Part shown: positions 37,021 through 46,544 of the stretch, piece by piece | Position numbering within the stretch: the first letter of the stretch is position 1 | Layout: every line of letters starts with the position of its first letter | NCBI GenBank assembly: GCA_001602415.1 | Contig: CP012155.1 | Location: forward strand, 1,978,223 to 2,042,222 | Direction of reading: 5' to 3' | Source of the DNA: Bacteroidetes bacterium UKL13-3 | GTDB lineage: Bacteria > Bacteroidota > Bacteroidia > UKL13-3 | Length of the DNA: 64,000 nt | Program-made: the position numbers and the translations under genes | The notes under the pieces: model-generated | What the model was told of the DNA's origin: nothing | The model's database searches: none | Seen by the model: only the letters and a program-made list of their open reading frames with translations

Positions 37021-37635
37021 ATGCTTTTAGAATTACATCCAGATAATCCAAACCCGCGTGAACTAAAAAAGGTAATCGACTCATTGAAGAGTGATGGAGT
37101 AATCATCATCCCTACCGATACCATTTATGCAATTGCCTGTAAATTGGATAGTAAAAAAGCTATTGAGCGAATGGCAAAAATTGCGGGCAAAAAATCGGAG
37201 AAGGTTAACTTCTCTCTTATATGTTCGGATTTATCCAATATTGCTGATTACACCTCAAATATTGATAAAGCGGTATTTCGTTTGTTAAAAAACAACCTAC
37301 CAGGGCCGTTTACTTTTATCTTAAAAGCAAACAATAATGTTACCAGATTTTTTGCAGGTAACAAAAAAACGATCGGTATCCGCGTTCCCGATAATGCGAT
37401 TGCGCAATCCATCATTAAAGAATTAGGAATGCCTTTGGTTGTTTCAACCATTCACCATGAGGATGTGATTTTAGAATACATGACCGATCCCGAAGAGATA
37501 CATGCAAAATTTGAAAATCAAGTAGATTGGGTGATTGATGGCGGATTTGGAGGTAACGAAGCTTCAACCATTATTGATTGCACCGAAGATGAACCTACAG
37601 TTGTGCGCCAAGGAAAAGGTATTATCAATGAATAA
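37021..37635 (+). CDS. L-threonylcarbamoyladenylate synthase (TsaC/Sua5/YrdC family)
   Basis: Makes threonylcarbamoyl-AMP from threonine, bicarbonate and ATP for the t6A37 modification of ANN-decoding tRNAs. 204 residues with a single YrdC domain: PTDTIYAIACKLDSKKAIERM (about 31-52), KKSEKVNFSLICSDL, LPGPFTFILKANNNV, IGIRVPDNAIAQSII and STIIDCTED near the end. It lacks the extra C-terminal domain of Sua5. The ATG at 37021 sits 3 nt after a TATCTTCG box. Confidence 0.92.
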   Translation: MLLELHPDNPNPRELKKVIDSLKSDGVIIIPTDTIYAIACKLDSKKAIERMAKIAGKKSEKVNFSLICSDLSNIADYTSNIDKAVFRLLKNNLPGPFTFILKANNNVTRFFAGNKKTIGIRVPDNAIAQSIIKELGMPLVVSTIHHEDVILEYMTDPEEIHAKFENQVDWVIDGGFGGNEASTIIDCTEDEPTVVRQGKGIINE

Positions 37636-38030
37636 TTCATTTAACCGAAACATAGCCATTGTATGCAATGATACATAGCAAAAGGAAAGCCTCTGTAGTT
37701 GTTACCATTATTAAAAACATAGCAAAGACACCAAATATAACCTTTCAATTTTTGGTAACTTTAATGCCTACCAACCTATGTGGTTTGAAAAATTTAGCAA
37801 TTATGAGTAGCGATGATACAATCAATTATTCTCGTAATTATGCTTACCAATTGCAATGTTAAAACAATAAGAATAGTGAAGACATAATACCCCCCAAGGG
37901 CAATAGCTAGTTAGTTTAATTATAGAGAACTATTGCAGATATGCTTTCGGTATTAGATGGCTAGTTAATGGTGGCAAACTCATTTAAAATAAAGATATTG
38001 CCGAGTAAATTTTTGATTAAACAATAACCC
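37636..38030. other. Intergenic region, 395 nt, no gene supported
   Basis: A 67-codon plus-strand frame (37659-37862) shows no domain and no plausible composition. The words around 37716-37735 (AAACATAGCAAAGACACCAAA) are repeat-like. The asparaginase promoter should lie near the right end; TAAATTTTTG at about 38004 is a loose -7 candidate. Confidence 0.45.
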
Positions 38031-39050
38031 ATGAATCCAATTTTAGTTGACGTATATAGAGGTAGTGTACTCGAAAGTTTCCATCGCGGTGTAGTATGTG
38101 TTGTGAATGAAAAAGCTGAGATTGTTTTTAGTGCGGGAGATATTAACCAATTGTGCTACCCACGAAGTGCTATGAAATTATTTCAAGTAATTCCGTTGCT
38201 GGTAAATGGAGGAATGGAAAAGTTTGGGTTAACATTGGAAGAAATTGCCGTGATGTGTGGATCACATAATGCCGAACCTGAACATTTGAGAGTGGTAAAC
38301 TCCATTTTGCAAAAAATAGGTTTAACAAAAGATGCGCTCAACTGCGGACCACAATATCCATCTTCAAAACGAGATGCAAATGCATTGATTAAAGCCGATC
38401 AGAAACCACATCATATTCACAACAATTGCAGCGGTAAACATGCAGGAATGTTAGCTACATGTATACTGATGGGATGGCCAACAGATGACTACATAAACCC
38501 TGAGCATCCGCTGCAACAAGCCATTTTGAATACCTGTAGTTTGATGTATGAATACCCTAAAGAGAAAATGATAACAGCTTTGGATGGATGTTCCGCTCCG
38601 ATTTTTTCCGTTCCGGTATACAACCAAGCATTGGGTTTTAAAAACTTAGTGAGTACATCCACATTATCTGCATCACTTCAACAAGCATGCAAAACAATTA
38701 TTGAAGCTATAAGTACTTACCCATTTATGGTTGCAGGAACAGGCCGCTACTGCACTGATATGATGAATATAACTGCTCCTAAAATTATAGGAAAAACGGG
38801 TGCCGAAGGCATTTTTTGCATGTCGTTTACCCAACAAAAAATTGGCGTTTGCATCAAAATTGATGATGGTAAAATGTTGCCTCAATACAATGTGGCGCAA
38901 GCATTGATAGAGGCAAGTGGCCTGTTCACTGACCAACAACTTGCTCCATTGCATAAATATGCCAAAGATGAATTGAAGAATTTTAATAAATTGGTAACGG
39001 GTGATATAAACGTAACAAAAGAATTATTCAGCAATTTGGCTATTGCATAA
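38031..39050 (+). CDS. Asparaginase (Rhizobium etli / Asparaginase_II type)
   Basis: 339 residues of the thermolabile asparaginase family distinct from the E. coli AnsA/AnsB enzymes; hydrolyses L-asparagine to aspartate and ammonia. Conserved features include CYPRSAMKLFQVIPLL (about 42-57), MCGSHNAEPEH (about 75), HNNCSGKHAGML (about 130), DGCSAPIF (about 184) and GTGRYCTDMM with GAEGIFCMS further on. No signal peptide, so it is cytoplasmic. It ends at a shared terminator facing lepB. Confidence 0.88.
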   Translation: MNPILVDVYRGSVLESFHRGVVCVVNEKAEIVFSAGDINQLCYPRSAMKLFQVIPLLVNGGMEKFGLTLEEIAVMCGSHNAEPEHLRVVNSILQKIGLTKDALNCGPQYPSSKRDANALIKADQKPHHIHNNCSGKHAGMLATCILMGWPTDDYINPEHPLQQAILNTCSLMYEYPKEKMITALDGCSAPIFSVPVYNQALGFKNLVSTSTLSASLQQACKTIIEAISTYPFMVAGTGRYCTDMMNITAPKIIGKTGAEGIFCMSFTQQKIGVCIKIDDGKMLPQYNVAQALIEASGLFTDQQLAPLHKYAKDELKNFNKLVTGDINVTKELFSNLAIA

Positions 39051-39083
39051 AAAAATCCGAATGCTATATGCACCCGAATTTTT
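39051..39083. terminator. Probable bidirectional terminator
   Basis: AAAAAT(c)CG at 39051-39059 pairs with CG(a)ATTTTT at 39075-39083 with one mismatch, with a small apical TGC/GCA stem. It lies directly after the asparaginase stop and before the convergent lepB end. Confidence 0.55.
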
Positions 39084-39126
39084 GTTTCTTATTTCTTCAG
39101 AACTTCAGTATTCAATACTCGAATTT

Positions 39127-40407
39127 TTAGTTGATTCCTCTGAACAACCTATTCCAACGAACTTTACTTATCCCTTTGCCGTTAGTATCCCAACTCATCC
39201 AAACAAACAGGGCTTTACCTACTATATGGTTTTCGGGAACAAAACCCCAAAAACGCGAGTCTGCTGAGTTGTGGCGATTATCACCCATCATAAAATAATA
39301 ATCATAAGTAAATGTATAGGTTGTAATTTCTTTGCCTTCCATAAAAAAACGATTACCTTTCATTTCAAATGTTGGATGGTTTTCGTACTCCTTTATGGCG
39401 CGCTCGTATATCCAAAAATTCATTGTATCAAGAGTAATAACATCACCGCGTTTGGGTACATACAGTGGACCAAAATTATCTACGTTCCAAGCCATACTTT
39501 CGCGGTGTGGAAAAATGTAATTGGCATATATACCGGCTTGCTGAACTGTAGAATCAACAGTTAACACATTGGATTGCTTGCGCATTATATCACGAGAATC
39601 TTTAGTTAAAAAAATCTCAAAATCACCATGCTCTGACAACGCACCTCCCTCTGTTATATCAAGTTCTCTTAATAACTTTTGCCCAAACCCTGTACCATCT
39701 GTTTTTACATAATACTTTTGTTGCATTTTAGGCGGGTTTTGAGCAGCAATACCATTAATATAAACTTGTTGGTTCACAATGGTAATCGTATCACCTGCAA
39801 TAGCTAAACAACGTTTAATATAATTTTCTTTTTTATCAACCGGACGGCCATCCTCAAATGGATAGTTAAACACAACCACATCATTATTCTTCACCTTTTG
39901 AAATCCGGGTAATCTAAAAAACGGCATGCTAAACCATTCAGTATATGATTTAGTGCCCAAAACAGGCATTGTATTGTGAGCGAAAGGAAAAGATATTGGT
40001 GTCATTGGTGAGCGTGCTCCATAATTTACTTTACTCACAAACAGAAAATCGCCTACCAACAATGATTTTTCCATAGAGGAAGTTGGAATGGTGTATGCCT
40101 CAATAAAAAAAGTACGAATTAAGGTTGCAGCAACAACTGCAAACCCAATGGCATCAATCCACTCCCGAGAACGTGTTTTGCGCGGAAAACGATGAGCCAA
40201 CAAATAATATCCAATGATTGAAGCCTCAATGAATAGCCAGAATGAAATAGTGGTAAGTATTCCTGCTCCGGCAAAAATAGTCATCACCAAAAAGAAAAAA
40301 GTGTTAATACCGCTCATTAGCCAAAAGCTTCTGCGCTCTTTGTGCTCCATTGTATTCCAAAATCGTTGAATCAAATTTTCCTTTTTGGGTTCTTCTTTAG
40401 TTGTCAT
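39127..40407 (-). CDS. lepB: Signal peptidase I (long Bacteroidota form)
   Basis: Membrane serine protease that removes signal peptides of exported proteins. 426 residues with membrane segments near 30-50, 53-70 and 84-102. The catalytic Ser lies in [14 protein letters not shown] (about S111), the Lys in [13 protein letters not shown] (about K198), and the C-terminal box is [16 protein letters not shown] (about 385-400). A large insert between the second and third boxes makes it longer than E. coli LepB, as is usual in this phylum. dapB lies upstream on the same strand with a 218-nt spacer. Confidence 0.95.
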   Translation of the reverse strand: MTTKEEPKKENLIQRFWNTMEHKERRSFWLMSGINTFFFLVMTIFAGAGILTTISFWLFIEASIIGYYLLAHRFPRKTRSREWIDAIGFAVVAATLIRTFFIEAYTIPTSSMEKSLLVGDFLFVSKVNYGARSPMTPISFPFAHNTMPVLGTKSYTEWFSMPFFRLPGFQKVKNNDVVVFNYPFEDGRPVDKKENYIKRCLAIAGDTITIVNQQVYINGIAAQNPPKMQQKYYVKTDGTGFGQKLLRELDITEGGALSEHGDFEIFLTKDSRDIMRKQSNVLTVDSTVQQAGIYANYIFPHRESMAWNVDNFGPLYVPKRGDVITLDTMNFWIYERAIKEYENHPTFEMKGNRFFMEGKEITTYTFTYDYYFMMGDNRHNSADSRFWGFVPENHIVGKALFVWMSWDTNGKGISKVRWNRLFRGIN

Positions 40408-40460
40408 GTATGTGTATTTATATGCTAAAACGGTTTATGCGTTTGCTCTATTACAAAATT

Positions 40461-40520
40461 TTGATGGATGGTTGATTATTTGGTTGATTGGTTGAAGAAT
40501 TGAAAAGATTGGAAAATTGA
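40461..40520. repeat. Degenerate word repeat (GGTTGATT/GATTGG) in spacer
   Basis: The spacer between dapB and lepB contains TTGATGGATGGTTGATTATT and then repeated TGGTTGATTGGTTGA and AAGATTGGAAAATTGA words. To its right (40590-40625) a second word set, ATTACTCATTCACTTAATTACTCA, follows. Low-complexity repeats of this kind recur at several junctions in the window. Confidence 0.5.
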
Positions 40521-40625
40521 ATCTGCTGGTGTTTTGTTTATCACATCTCTCAATTTTATCACAGTCAATACCAAACATCATCCAATTCCTCACTAACCTA
40601 ATTACTCATTCACTTAATTACTCAA

Positions 40626-41369
40626 CTACAAATTCAAGATATCATCCATCGTGAATAATCCTTTTTTACCCTGAATCCACTCTGCAGCAAGCACGGCACC
40701 TTTGGCAAAACCATAACGCGATTTCGCACGGTGGCTAATCTCAATTTCATCAATCACCGATTCGTATGTTACCGTATGGTCTCCTGTAACATCTCCCACC
40801 CTTTTGGATTCAATCAATAACTCATTGGGTTTTACGCTTTGTGAAGGCATGTTTTCATTGTACAATAACCGTGCTTTCCACTCCGTTTTTATTTTATTTT
40901 CGGCTAAAATATGCGAAACCAACGATAAGGCGGTACCGCTTGGATGATCCTTTTTTTCGGTGTGATGAATCTCTTCAATCATCACATCATAATCATCATG
41001 GTTGGCCATCATTTTGGCAAGGATTTTATTGAGCTTATAAAAAATATTGACGCCAATGCTAAAATTGGTTGAATACACCATCGACTGACCTTCAATTAAA
41101 CAACGATTCTTAATCATGTCAAACTGATCGTACCAGCCTGTAGTACCCACAATTATGGGAACTTTAGCCTCAAAACATTTTTGAATATTTTCAACCGCTG
41201 CCGATGGCATACTAAAATCAATAGCCACATCCACATTTTGCAAACTGATAGGCATAAAATCGAAGGCGTTTTCCATCGTTACCTTGTATACAATTTCATG
41301 GCCTTTGGCTAATGCAATCTTTTCAATGGCCTTACCCATCTTTCCATATCCTAATAATGCTATTTTCAT
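40626..41369 (-). CDS. dapB: 4-hydroxy-tetrahydrodipicolinate reductase
   Basis: NAD(P)H-dependent step of the diaminopimelate/lysine pathway. 247 residues: the Rossmann glycine motif LLGYGKMGKAIEK (about 4-16), IVGTTGW (about 93), STNFSIGVNIFYKL (about 103-116) and the active site EEIHHTEKKDHPSGTALSL (about 132-150), where His, Lys and the PSGTA loop are intact. It follows the DUF5683 gene by 26 nt and probably shares its transcript, an arrangement common in Bacteroidota. Confidence 0.95.
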   Translation of the reverse strand: MKIALLGYGKMGKAIEKIALAKGHEIVYKVTMENAFDFMPISLQNVDVAIDFSMPSAAVENIQKCFEAKVPIIVGTTGWYDQFDMIKNRCLIEGQSMVYSTNFSIGVNIFYKLNKILAKMMANHDDYDVMIEEIHHTEKKDHPSGTALSLVSHILAENKIKTEWKARLLYNENMPSQSVKPNELLIESKRVGDVTGDHTVTYESVIDEIEISHRAKSRYGFAKGAVLAAEWIQGKKGLFTMDDILNL

Positions 41370-41395
41370 GCTTAGTTGTGTTAGTGGTACAGTTG

Positions 41396-42040
41396 TTATT
41401 TTAGTTTGAGGGTTAACTGAACACCGTTGTAACTCATAGGTCCATTCATTACAAACTGTGGCTGTATGTTCAAAGATAAGTCTTCGCTCACATTAAAATC
41501 AAAAAAATGTGCTTCAACAGCAGCATCAACAATTTGTAGCGCGTACAACACTCCCAAACCAATATAACATTGGTCGCGCGCCTCACGGTAGCTGTTACGA
41601 ATAGATAACAATGTGGCTGGATCGTTATACCTATCGAAACGGACATCGCCTACAGGAGCATTGTTATTTAGCACCTTAAATTCATATGCTTTTCGGTAAT
41701 CGTTGTAATTGGAGCTATAGAAAACGGCTCCATAAATTAATGCTGCTCCTCCACCATAAATGATGGGAACTTTCCACCACCAATTTTTGCGGTTGTATAC
41801 TTGGCCTGCACCCGGCAAACACAATGAAAGTAAAGTGGCTTTTTTAGGAGAGTGTTTGTAAGGTGCAACAGATGCATCGTTTCCAACTGAGGATATACTC
41901 TTATCTATCACAATTGCAGCTGTTGTATCTTTTGATTGATAGCTGCCGGTATCGGTTGGTGCATTCACCGATTTTTCGGGGAGCTGAGCCGCTAACTCAA
42001 AAAATCCTACACAAAAAATAAAAAATAAAAATGCCCTCAC
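41396..42040 (-). CDS. DUF5683 family exported/membrane protein
   Basis: 214 residues from a GTG at 42040, starting with a signal peptide (RAFLFFIFCVGFFELAAQ). The DUF5683 core is clear: HSPKKATLLSLCLPGAGQVYNRKNWWWKVPIIYGGGAALIYGAVFYSSNY, split here as family motifs SPKKAT, PGAGQVYN, WKVPIIYGG and a later YCIGLGVLYALQIVDAAVEAHFF-like span. The open frame runs on to a TTG at 42082, but a perfect TACATTTG promoter box lies inside that extension, favouring the GTG. Function unknown; it usually neighbours dapB and lepB, as here. Confidence 0.85.
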   Translation of the reverse strand: MRAFLFFIFCVGFFELAAQLPEKSVNAPTDTGSYQSKDTTAAIVIDKSISSVGNDASVAPYKHSPKKATLLSLCLPGAGQVYNRKNWWWKVPIIYGGGAALIYGAVFYSSNYNDYRKAYEFKVLNNNAPVGDVRFDRYNDPATLLSIRNSYREARDQCYIGLGVLYALQIVDAAVEAHFFDFNVSEDLSLNIQPQFVMNGPMSYNGVQLTLKLK

Positions 42041-42062
42041 GCCAAACTTATTGGTATGAGGG

Positions 42063-42070
42063 CAAATGTA
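42063..42070 (-). promoter_or_regulatory. -7 promoter box (TACATTTG) of the DUF5683-dapB unit
   Basis: Exact consensus box on the minus strand, 22 nt before the GTG at 42040. No strong -33 TTTG is found at the expected distance. Confidence 0.5.
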
Positions 42071-42129
42071 ACCTTTGGGCAAGACATAAAAAAACGCCTC
42101 CCGCTCTTCCTAATTGTGTTTAAGATTCA

Positions 42130-42488
42130 TTATCTAATCAATTGAACACTTCCATGCTGATTAATCAGGGTTTCACAGATTGACACTCCCTTTAAAACAA
42201 AGAAGTAAGTTCCCGCAGGAGCCTCCTGATAATCGATGCGCCCATCTCAGCAGTCATTCGGTTTGTTTGTAGAAAAAACTTTTGTTCCCCAACGATTGTA
42301 AATGACAAGATCCACTTGCTTTAATTCGCCAATGCCTTTTAACATTAAACAATCATTTATTCCATCATCGTTAGGCGTAAAGACATTCGAAAATTGCTCA
42401 ATAATTTCGTCTTTATTAACTAATACCTCAACACTATCCATTTTCGTACAGCCTAAACTATCGGATACAATTACATAGTATCACACTC
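42130..42488 (-). pseudogene. Remnant of a T9SS type-B (gliding-associated) surface protein
   Basis: The minus strand encodes the end of a repeat domain (YVIVSDSLGCTKMDSVEV) followed by a type-B sorting domain: NVFTPNDDGINDCL, LVIYNRWGTKVFSTNKPNDC, then TGA at 42247-42249, then DGRIDYQEAPAGTYFFVLKG and a final SVQLIR. The TGA stands where the family has Trp (NDCWDG). The 5' part is lost: the frame meets stops just before 42488, where the IS4 element begins. The gene was therefore cut on its 5' side, and its sorting domain carries a nonsense change too. No matching 5' half is found beyond the element. Confidence 0.8.
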
Positions 42489-43895
42489 ATCCGAACTTTT
42501 TTGAGAATCAATTAAAACTTCTTTGTAAACCTTTGTTAATATTAGATACGATGTAAAAATCGAAAGAAATAAAGTCCTAAAAAACGATCAAAACAGTATA
42601 TGATTACCATTAAAGTTAAAGACGATTTGTTTTATTCTAGCGCTTCTGGCTTTGGGTTGTATGCGGAGTATTACATAATCAAGCGTTAGATAATAGCATA
42701 AGCAGATACGTATTTTCTCTACAAAATTAGAGAAGGCTGTTTTACCTTTTGCTTTTACTCTTCTCAATAATTCTAAAAGTAGATAAGCTATCAATGCTAC
42801 AAATATTTGAGACTTAACCCCATTTTGACTCCTACTGACAAAGGTTTTAACATTCAGATTTTGCTTAAGCAGTTTAAAGAACGTCTCAATATCCCAACGT
42901 CTTTTGTATAGTGCAGCAATGGTAGAAGCTTGCCACGTTAAATTATTGGTAATAATTTCTATGGTTGTGTTTTTTTCTTGGTGATATGCCACAACCCTTC
43001 TTAGGGTTTGCGTTTCCAATTTTAACTCAAGAGCTTTCTTGCCCGTTAAGTGAATAAGTTCATCTATCAGGATATGCTGATCAACCTTGTCAGGAAGTTC
43101 CAGTTCTTCTATGACCTGATAAACCGTATTATCCTTTATTCGAGTAACAAAAGTATTTTCAGCCTTTATCCTGTCTCGGATTACGCCAAAGTCCCAATAA
43201 CCTTTATCTTCAATAATAATGGTTCCTTTTTCAAATACTACCTGCTCAAAACCCTTGCTATCGTGTACAGATGCTTCGGTGATGTTAACCAAATTGGGAA
43301 GCATCATAGCTTCATCCCATTGTGTGTGTATTTTAATGCCTCCTTTAGCTGTTCGGAACTTTGCCCAGTCAAACATACTCAAGCATAGGCTAACCGTGCT
43401 GCTATCACGTATAAGGATTGTAAGTGATTTAACATCTTCGATCACGGTTTGATTTGAATACTTGGCAAGGCTACTTCCATAATATTTGAGTAGCTCATTA
43501 AACAACTGCTCAAATACTTGCCAATTACGCTTCTTATTACCATCACTCATGGTTGACTTAGCCGGACTTTGTTCTAATCCAAGGTCGGATATAAAGGTTT
43601 CGGATACACCTATTCCAACCGAAATATCTTCTAAAGTACTGCATTTACAAAGCTGTCCGAACAATAAGGCAACTAACTGGTCGTATGTTTTGTATTTGTG
43701 GCAATACTTGTCGCTTTGATAGCGATTAATTGCCTTTGTTATAATAAAGCGGGGAATTAAATCGATTACCTGACGAATTACAGGTTTATTACTATTTTTG
43801 TTTCTGCGGAAAAGGCTCATTTGATTGAGTAGTTAGACACCTCAAATATTTGTGTTCTTTTCCGCTTTTTCTAATTTAGACTTTCGGATAGTTAT
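42483..43895 (-). mobile_element. IS4-family insertion sequence (boundaries approximate)
   Basis: One transposase gene flanked by short spacers. ATCCGAA at 42489-42495 faces its inverted copy TTCGGAT at 43883-43889, with looser similarity beyond, so these are probably parts of the terminal inverted repeats. I could not find a clean target duplication, so the outer ends are uncertain by several bases. Confidence 0.7.
42588..43820 (-). CDS. IS4-family transposase (DUF4372 N-terminus)
   Basis: 410 residues. The N-terminal DUF4372 region (about 1-75, VIRQVIDLIPRFIITKAINRY) is followed by a DDE domain. Catalytic residues are visible in LIRDSSTVSL (about D137), IIEDKGYWDF (about D202) and the YREK signature YKRRWDIETFFKLLK (about 312-326), with the usual beta-strand insert between. 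The frame is intact, so the element may be active. It lies against the remnant of a T9SS type-B gene. Confidence 0.93.
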   Translation of the reverse strand: MSLFRRNKNSNKPVIRQVIDLIPRFIITKAINRYQSDKYCHKYKTYDQLVALLFGQLCKCSTLEDISVGIGVSETFISDLGLEQSPAKSTMSDGNKKRNWQVFEQLFNELLKYYGSSLAKYSNQTVIEDVKSLTILIRDSSTVSLCLSMFDWAKFRTAKGGIKIHTQWDEAMMLPNLVNITEASVHDSKGFEQVVFEKGTIIIEDKGYWDFGVIRDRIKAENTFVTRIKDNTVYQVIEELELPDKVDQHILIDELIHLTGKKALELKLETQTLRRVVAYHQEKNTTIEIITNNLTWQASTIAALYKRRWDIETFFKLLKQNLNVKTFVSRSQNGVKSQIFVALIAYLLLELLRRVKAKGKTAFSNFVEKIRICLCYYLTLDYVILRIQPKARSARIKQIVFNFNGNHILF

Positions 43896-43974
43896 GTCAA
43901 AACTATATAAAAAATTATATTATAACAAATCCGTTATAGATTAATTTTAATTGAGTTAACACCTTGCTTGAGGT

Positions 43975-44211
43975 TTGACATTATCTAAAAAAGAAAAAAT
44001 ACTGACGCTGCTAGGGAAGCATATACTTGACCTACGTATTGAAAAAGGTATTACACAAACCGAGTTAGCCAACTCAATTAACAAGGACCAACCATCTATA
44101 CAACGTCTTGAACGAGGTGGAGTTAATCCGAGCTATTTTTATTTGTATGAAATTGCGGAAGGATTAGACATCTCGGTTATTGAACTCATTAATTTCAAGG
44201 AAAAGGAATAA
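43975..44211 (+). CDS. Small XRE-family helix-turn-helix protein
   Basis: 78 residues starting at TTG (43975). Almost the whole protein is one XRE domain: LGKHILDLRIEKGITQTELANSINKDQPSIQRLERGG, then YLYEIAEGLDISVIELINF. Such small proteins often control nearby mobile or toxin genes, but no partner is evident; it stands between the insertion sequence and sucC. It may belong to the transposed or inserted DNA. Confidence 0.75.
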   Translation: MTLSKKEKILTLLGKHILDLRIEKGITQTELANSINKDQPSIQRLERGGVNPSYFYLYEIAEGLDISVIELINFKEKE

Positions 44212-44224
44212 CAATTCTCTTCTA

Positions 44225-45445
44225 TTACAACTTTCCATCAACAGCTTGCTGAACCAAATCAGCAGCTTCTTTCAACACGATGGCTGAATATACTTTTAAT
44301 CCGCTTTCATCAATTAAGGTTTTAGCGGCTTCTGCATTGGTTCCTTGTAAACGTACAATAATTGGAACAGGTATATTACCAATAGATTTGTAGGCATCAA
44401 CTACGCCTTGTGCTACACGGTCGCAACGAACAATACCACCAAATATGTTGATCAAAATGGCTTTTACATTCGGATCTTTTAGGATGATACGGAAACCAGC
44501 CTCAACTGTTGTTGCATTTGCACTTCCTCCAACATCCAAAAAGTTTGCAGGATCGCCACCCGAAAGTTTAATAATGTCCATGGTAGCCATTGCCAATCCG
44601 GCACCGTTTACCATACATCCAACATTACCATCCAACTTCACAAAGTTTAAGTTGTGTGCACTGGCTTCAACTTCTGTAGGATCTTCTTCTGCAGTATCGC
44701 GCATCGCAGCATAATCAGCGTGGCGGTACAAAGCGTTATCATCAATATTTACTTTTCCATCAACAGCAATAATTTTGTTATCAGATGTTTTTAACACCGG
44801 ATTGATTTCAAACATCGCTGAATCTGATTGGTCGTATGCTTTATATAACGCTGTTACAAACTTCACCATTTGTTTAAAAGCCTCACCTTCGCAACCTAGG
44901 TTAAACGCAATTTTGCGCGCCTGGAAAGCTTGCAATCCTACACGTGGATCAACTGTTTCTTTATGAATTAAATGAGGAGTATGCTCGGCAACATGCTCAA
45001 TATCCATACCGCCTTCAGTTGAATACACAATTATATTTTTTGATTGACCACGATCCAACATTACACTCATGTAATATTCTTTGGTCTCGCTTTCGCCCGG
45101 ATAGTATACATCTTGCGCCACCAATACCTTGCTCACCAATTTACCTTTTGGTCCGGTTTGAATGGTAACCAATGTTCCACCCAACATATTTGTGGCAATT
45201 TCTTTAGCCTTATCAGCATTTTTAGCTACAGCTACACCTCGTTGATCTTTACCTTCAATGGTTCCTTTTCCACGACCACCTGCATGTATTTGCGCTTTCA
45301 CCACTACGAAATCACTTCCGAATTGTTGTTTTAAGTTTAATGCCGCTGCATGAGCTTCATCAGGTGTATTGGCAACAATACCTTCTTGTACAGCTACGCC
45401 AAATGATTTTAAAATTGATTTTGCTTGATATTCGTGTATGTTCAT
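44225..45445 (-). CDS. sucC: Succinyl-CoA synthetase (ADP-forming) beta subunit
   Basis: TCA-cycle enzyme subunit that binds the nucleotide and succinate. 406 residues: N-terminal ATP-grasp domain (MNIHEYQAKSILKSFGV, KAQIHAGGRGKG about 50, EINPVL about 210) and C-terminal ligase domain (GAGLAMATMDIIKLSGG, NIFGGIVRCDRVAQG). Slightly longer than the E. coli protein. A TATTTTCG box 18 nt before the ATG is a likely promoter. The alpha subunit gene sucD is not in the window. Confidence 0.96.
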   Translation of the reverse strand: MNIHEYQAKSILKSFGVAVQEGIVANTPDEAHAAALNLKQQFGSDFVVVKAQIHAGGRGKGTIEGKDQRGVAVAKNADKAKEIATNMLGGTLVTIQTGPKGKLVSKVLVAQDVYYPGESETKEYYMSVMLDRGQSKNIIVYSTEGGMDIEHVAEHTPHLIHKETVDPRVGLQAFQARKIAFNLGCEGEAFKQMVKFVTALYKAYDQSDSAMFEINPVLKTSDNKIIAVDGKVNIDDNALYRHADYAAMRDTAEEDPTEVEASAHNLNFVKLDGNVGCMVNGAGLAMATMDIIKLSGGDPANFLDVGGSANATTVEAGFRIILKDPNVKAILINIFGGIVRCDRVAQGVVDAYKSIGNIPVPIIVRLQGTNAEAAKTLIDESGLKVYSAIVLKEAADLVQQAVDGKL

Positions 45446-45662
45446 TTTCAGAAAATTTGCGTGCGAAAATAGGATTTATAATGGTATTTGGAAACGATTG
45501 GAGGATTATGTTGATAAAGTAATTGATTGATAGTTATTTAGTCGAAACAGCATTGATTTCTTGAATACTGATTCATTCCAAGAATTGCACTCGGTTTATA
45601 TCAACTTGGACTTGCAAGAACTATTTGCAATCAAATTTATATTCCTCTGGAAGAATGCTGCA

Positions 45663-46424
45663 TTAATCTTCACCAGCTGCTTCTTTCATCATTTTTTCGG
45701 CTAATTCTTTACCGAGGTAATTATCAATAATGGCATGTACAACATACAAAACAGGTGTAAGCAACGCTGCTACAACAAACTTATAAATGTAATTCACCAC
45801 TCCCACAGCCAATACTAATTTTAAGGGCCAATTACCCCCTATATAAAAAGCAATAATGAGCACAACAAAGCTATCAATAAACTGTGATACCAATGTTGAG
45901 CCCGTGGAACGCAACCACAAAGCTTTATTACCTGTTTTAAGTTTGATGTAATGAAACACATACACATCAACAAACTGCCCAACCAAAAATGCTACCAACG
46001 AACCTACAATAATCCACATTCCTTGTCCGAAAATACTACTAAAAGCTACTTGCATATTAATAGGTCCATCCACGGTTTCTTTCAGTAACCAAAAGCCCGC
46101 AGGAGCAACCTTGATGGTTGTGTAAACAGCTAAAAACGCATACGAAATAAGCGCTGCAGCAATGTAAGAGAACAAACGAACACCATGTTTTCCAAAATAC
46201 TCGTTGATAATATCAGTCATGATAAACACAACAGGCCAAAGGAGTACACCGGCAGTCATGTTAAACGAATACACATCACCCAGTAGGTGAATGGCAAAAG
46301 GTTTGATTCCAAGTGTATCTTCAACCGAGAAAATTTTTACGCCAACAAACTCTGCAATGATAGCATTGGCTATAAAAAATGACCCTAGCATGAGAAATAA
46401 TATAGTACGTTTGGATTCGCGCAT
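45663..46424 (-). CDS. yhhQ: Queuosine precursor transporter (YhhQ/VUT family)
   Basis: Inner-membrane importer of queuine or preQ1 precursors used for tRNA modification. 253 residues with about six to seven membrane spans; family features are FIMTDIINEYFGKHGVR (about 66-82), VGQFVDVYVFHYIKLKTG (about 140-157) and the LVSQFIDSFVVLIIAFY segment (about 172-188). No other queuosine gene is nearby. Confidence 0.9.
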   Translation of the reverse strand: MRESKRTILFLMLGSFFIANAIIAEFVGVKIFSVEDTLGIKPFAIHLLGDVYSFNMTAGVLLWPVVFIMTDIINEYFGKHGVRLFSYIAAALISYAFLAVYTTIKVAPAGFWLLKETVDGPINMQVAFSSIFGQGMWIIVGSLVAFLVGQFVDVYVFHYIKLKTGNKALWLRSTGSTLVSQFIDSFVVLIIAFYIGGNWPLKLVLAVGVVNYIYKFVVAALLTPVLYVVHAIIDNYLGKELAEKMMKEAAGED

Positions 46425-46432
46425 GTGTGGAA

Positions 46433-46480
46433 TTGGTTACTGGTTTATTGGTTACGAGTTATTTATTGAGGGTTACGCGT
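46433..46480. repeat. GGTTAC word repeat upstream of the transporter gene
   Basis: GGTTAC occurs at 46435, 46450 and 46471 with TGGTTTATTG between, a short degenerate direct repeat in the spacer just before the transporter start. Same style as the spacers at 40461 and 63368 but with a different word. Confidence 0.5.
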
Positions 46481-46544
46481 TGATTTAAATATTCATTATT
46501 TTATATTCAATATTGTTTAGAAATTCAAGCTTACATATTCATTT

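Noticed and set aside
37659-37862. Possible 67-residue gene in the spacer after the TsaC/Sua5-like gene
   Set aside because: No promoter, no family features, and repeat-like DNA within it.
18662-42249. TGA read as Trp (genetic-code change), because two TGA codons replace conserved Trp
   Set aside because: TGA ends many intact genes here (gldN, the S46 peptidase, trhO), and the affected genes carry other lesions, so nonsense mutation is simpler.
42440-43940. Exact target-site duplication of the IS4 element
   Set aside because: Several short candidates near the ends do not match cleanly, so none is reported.
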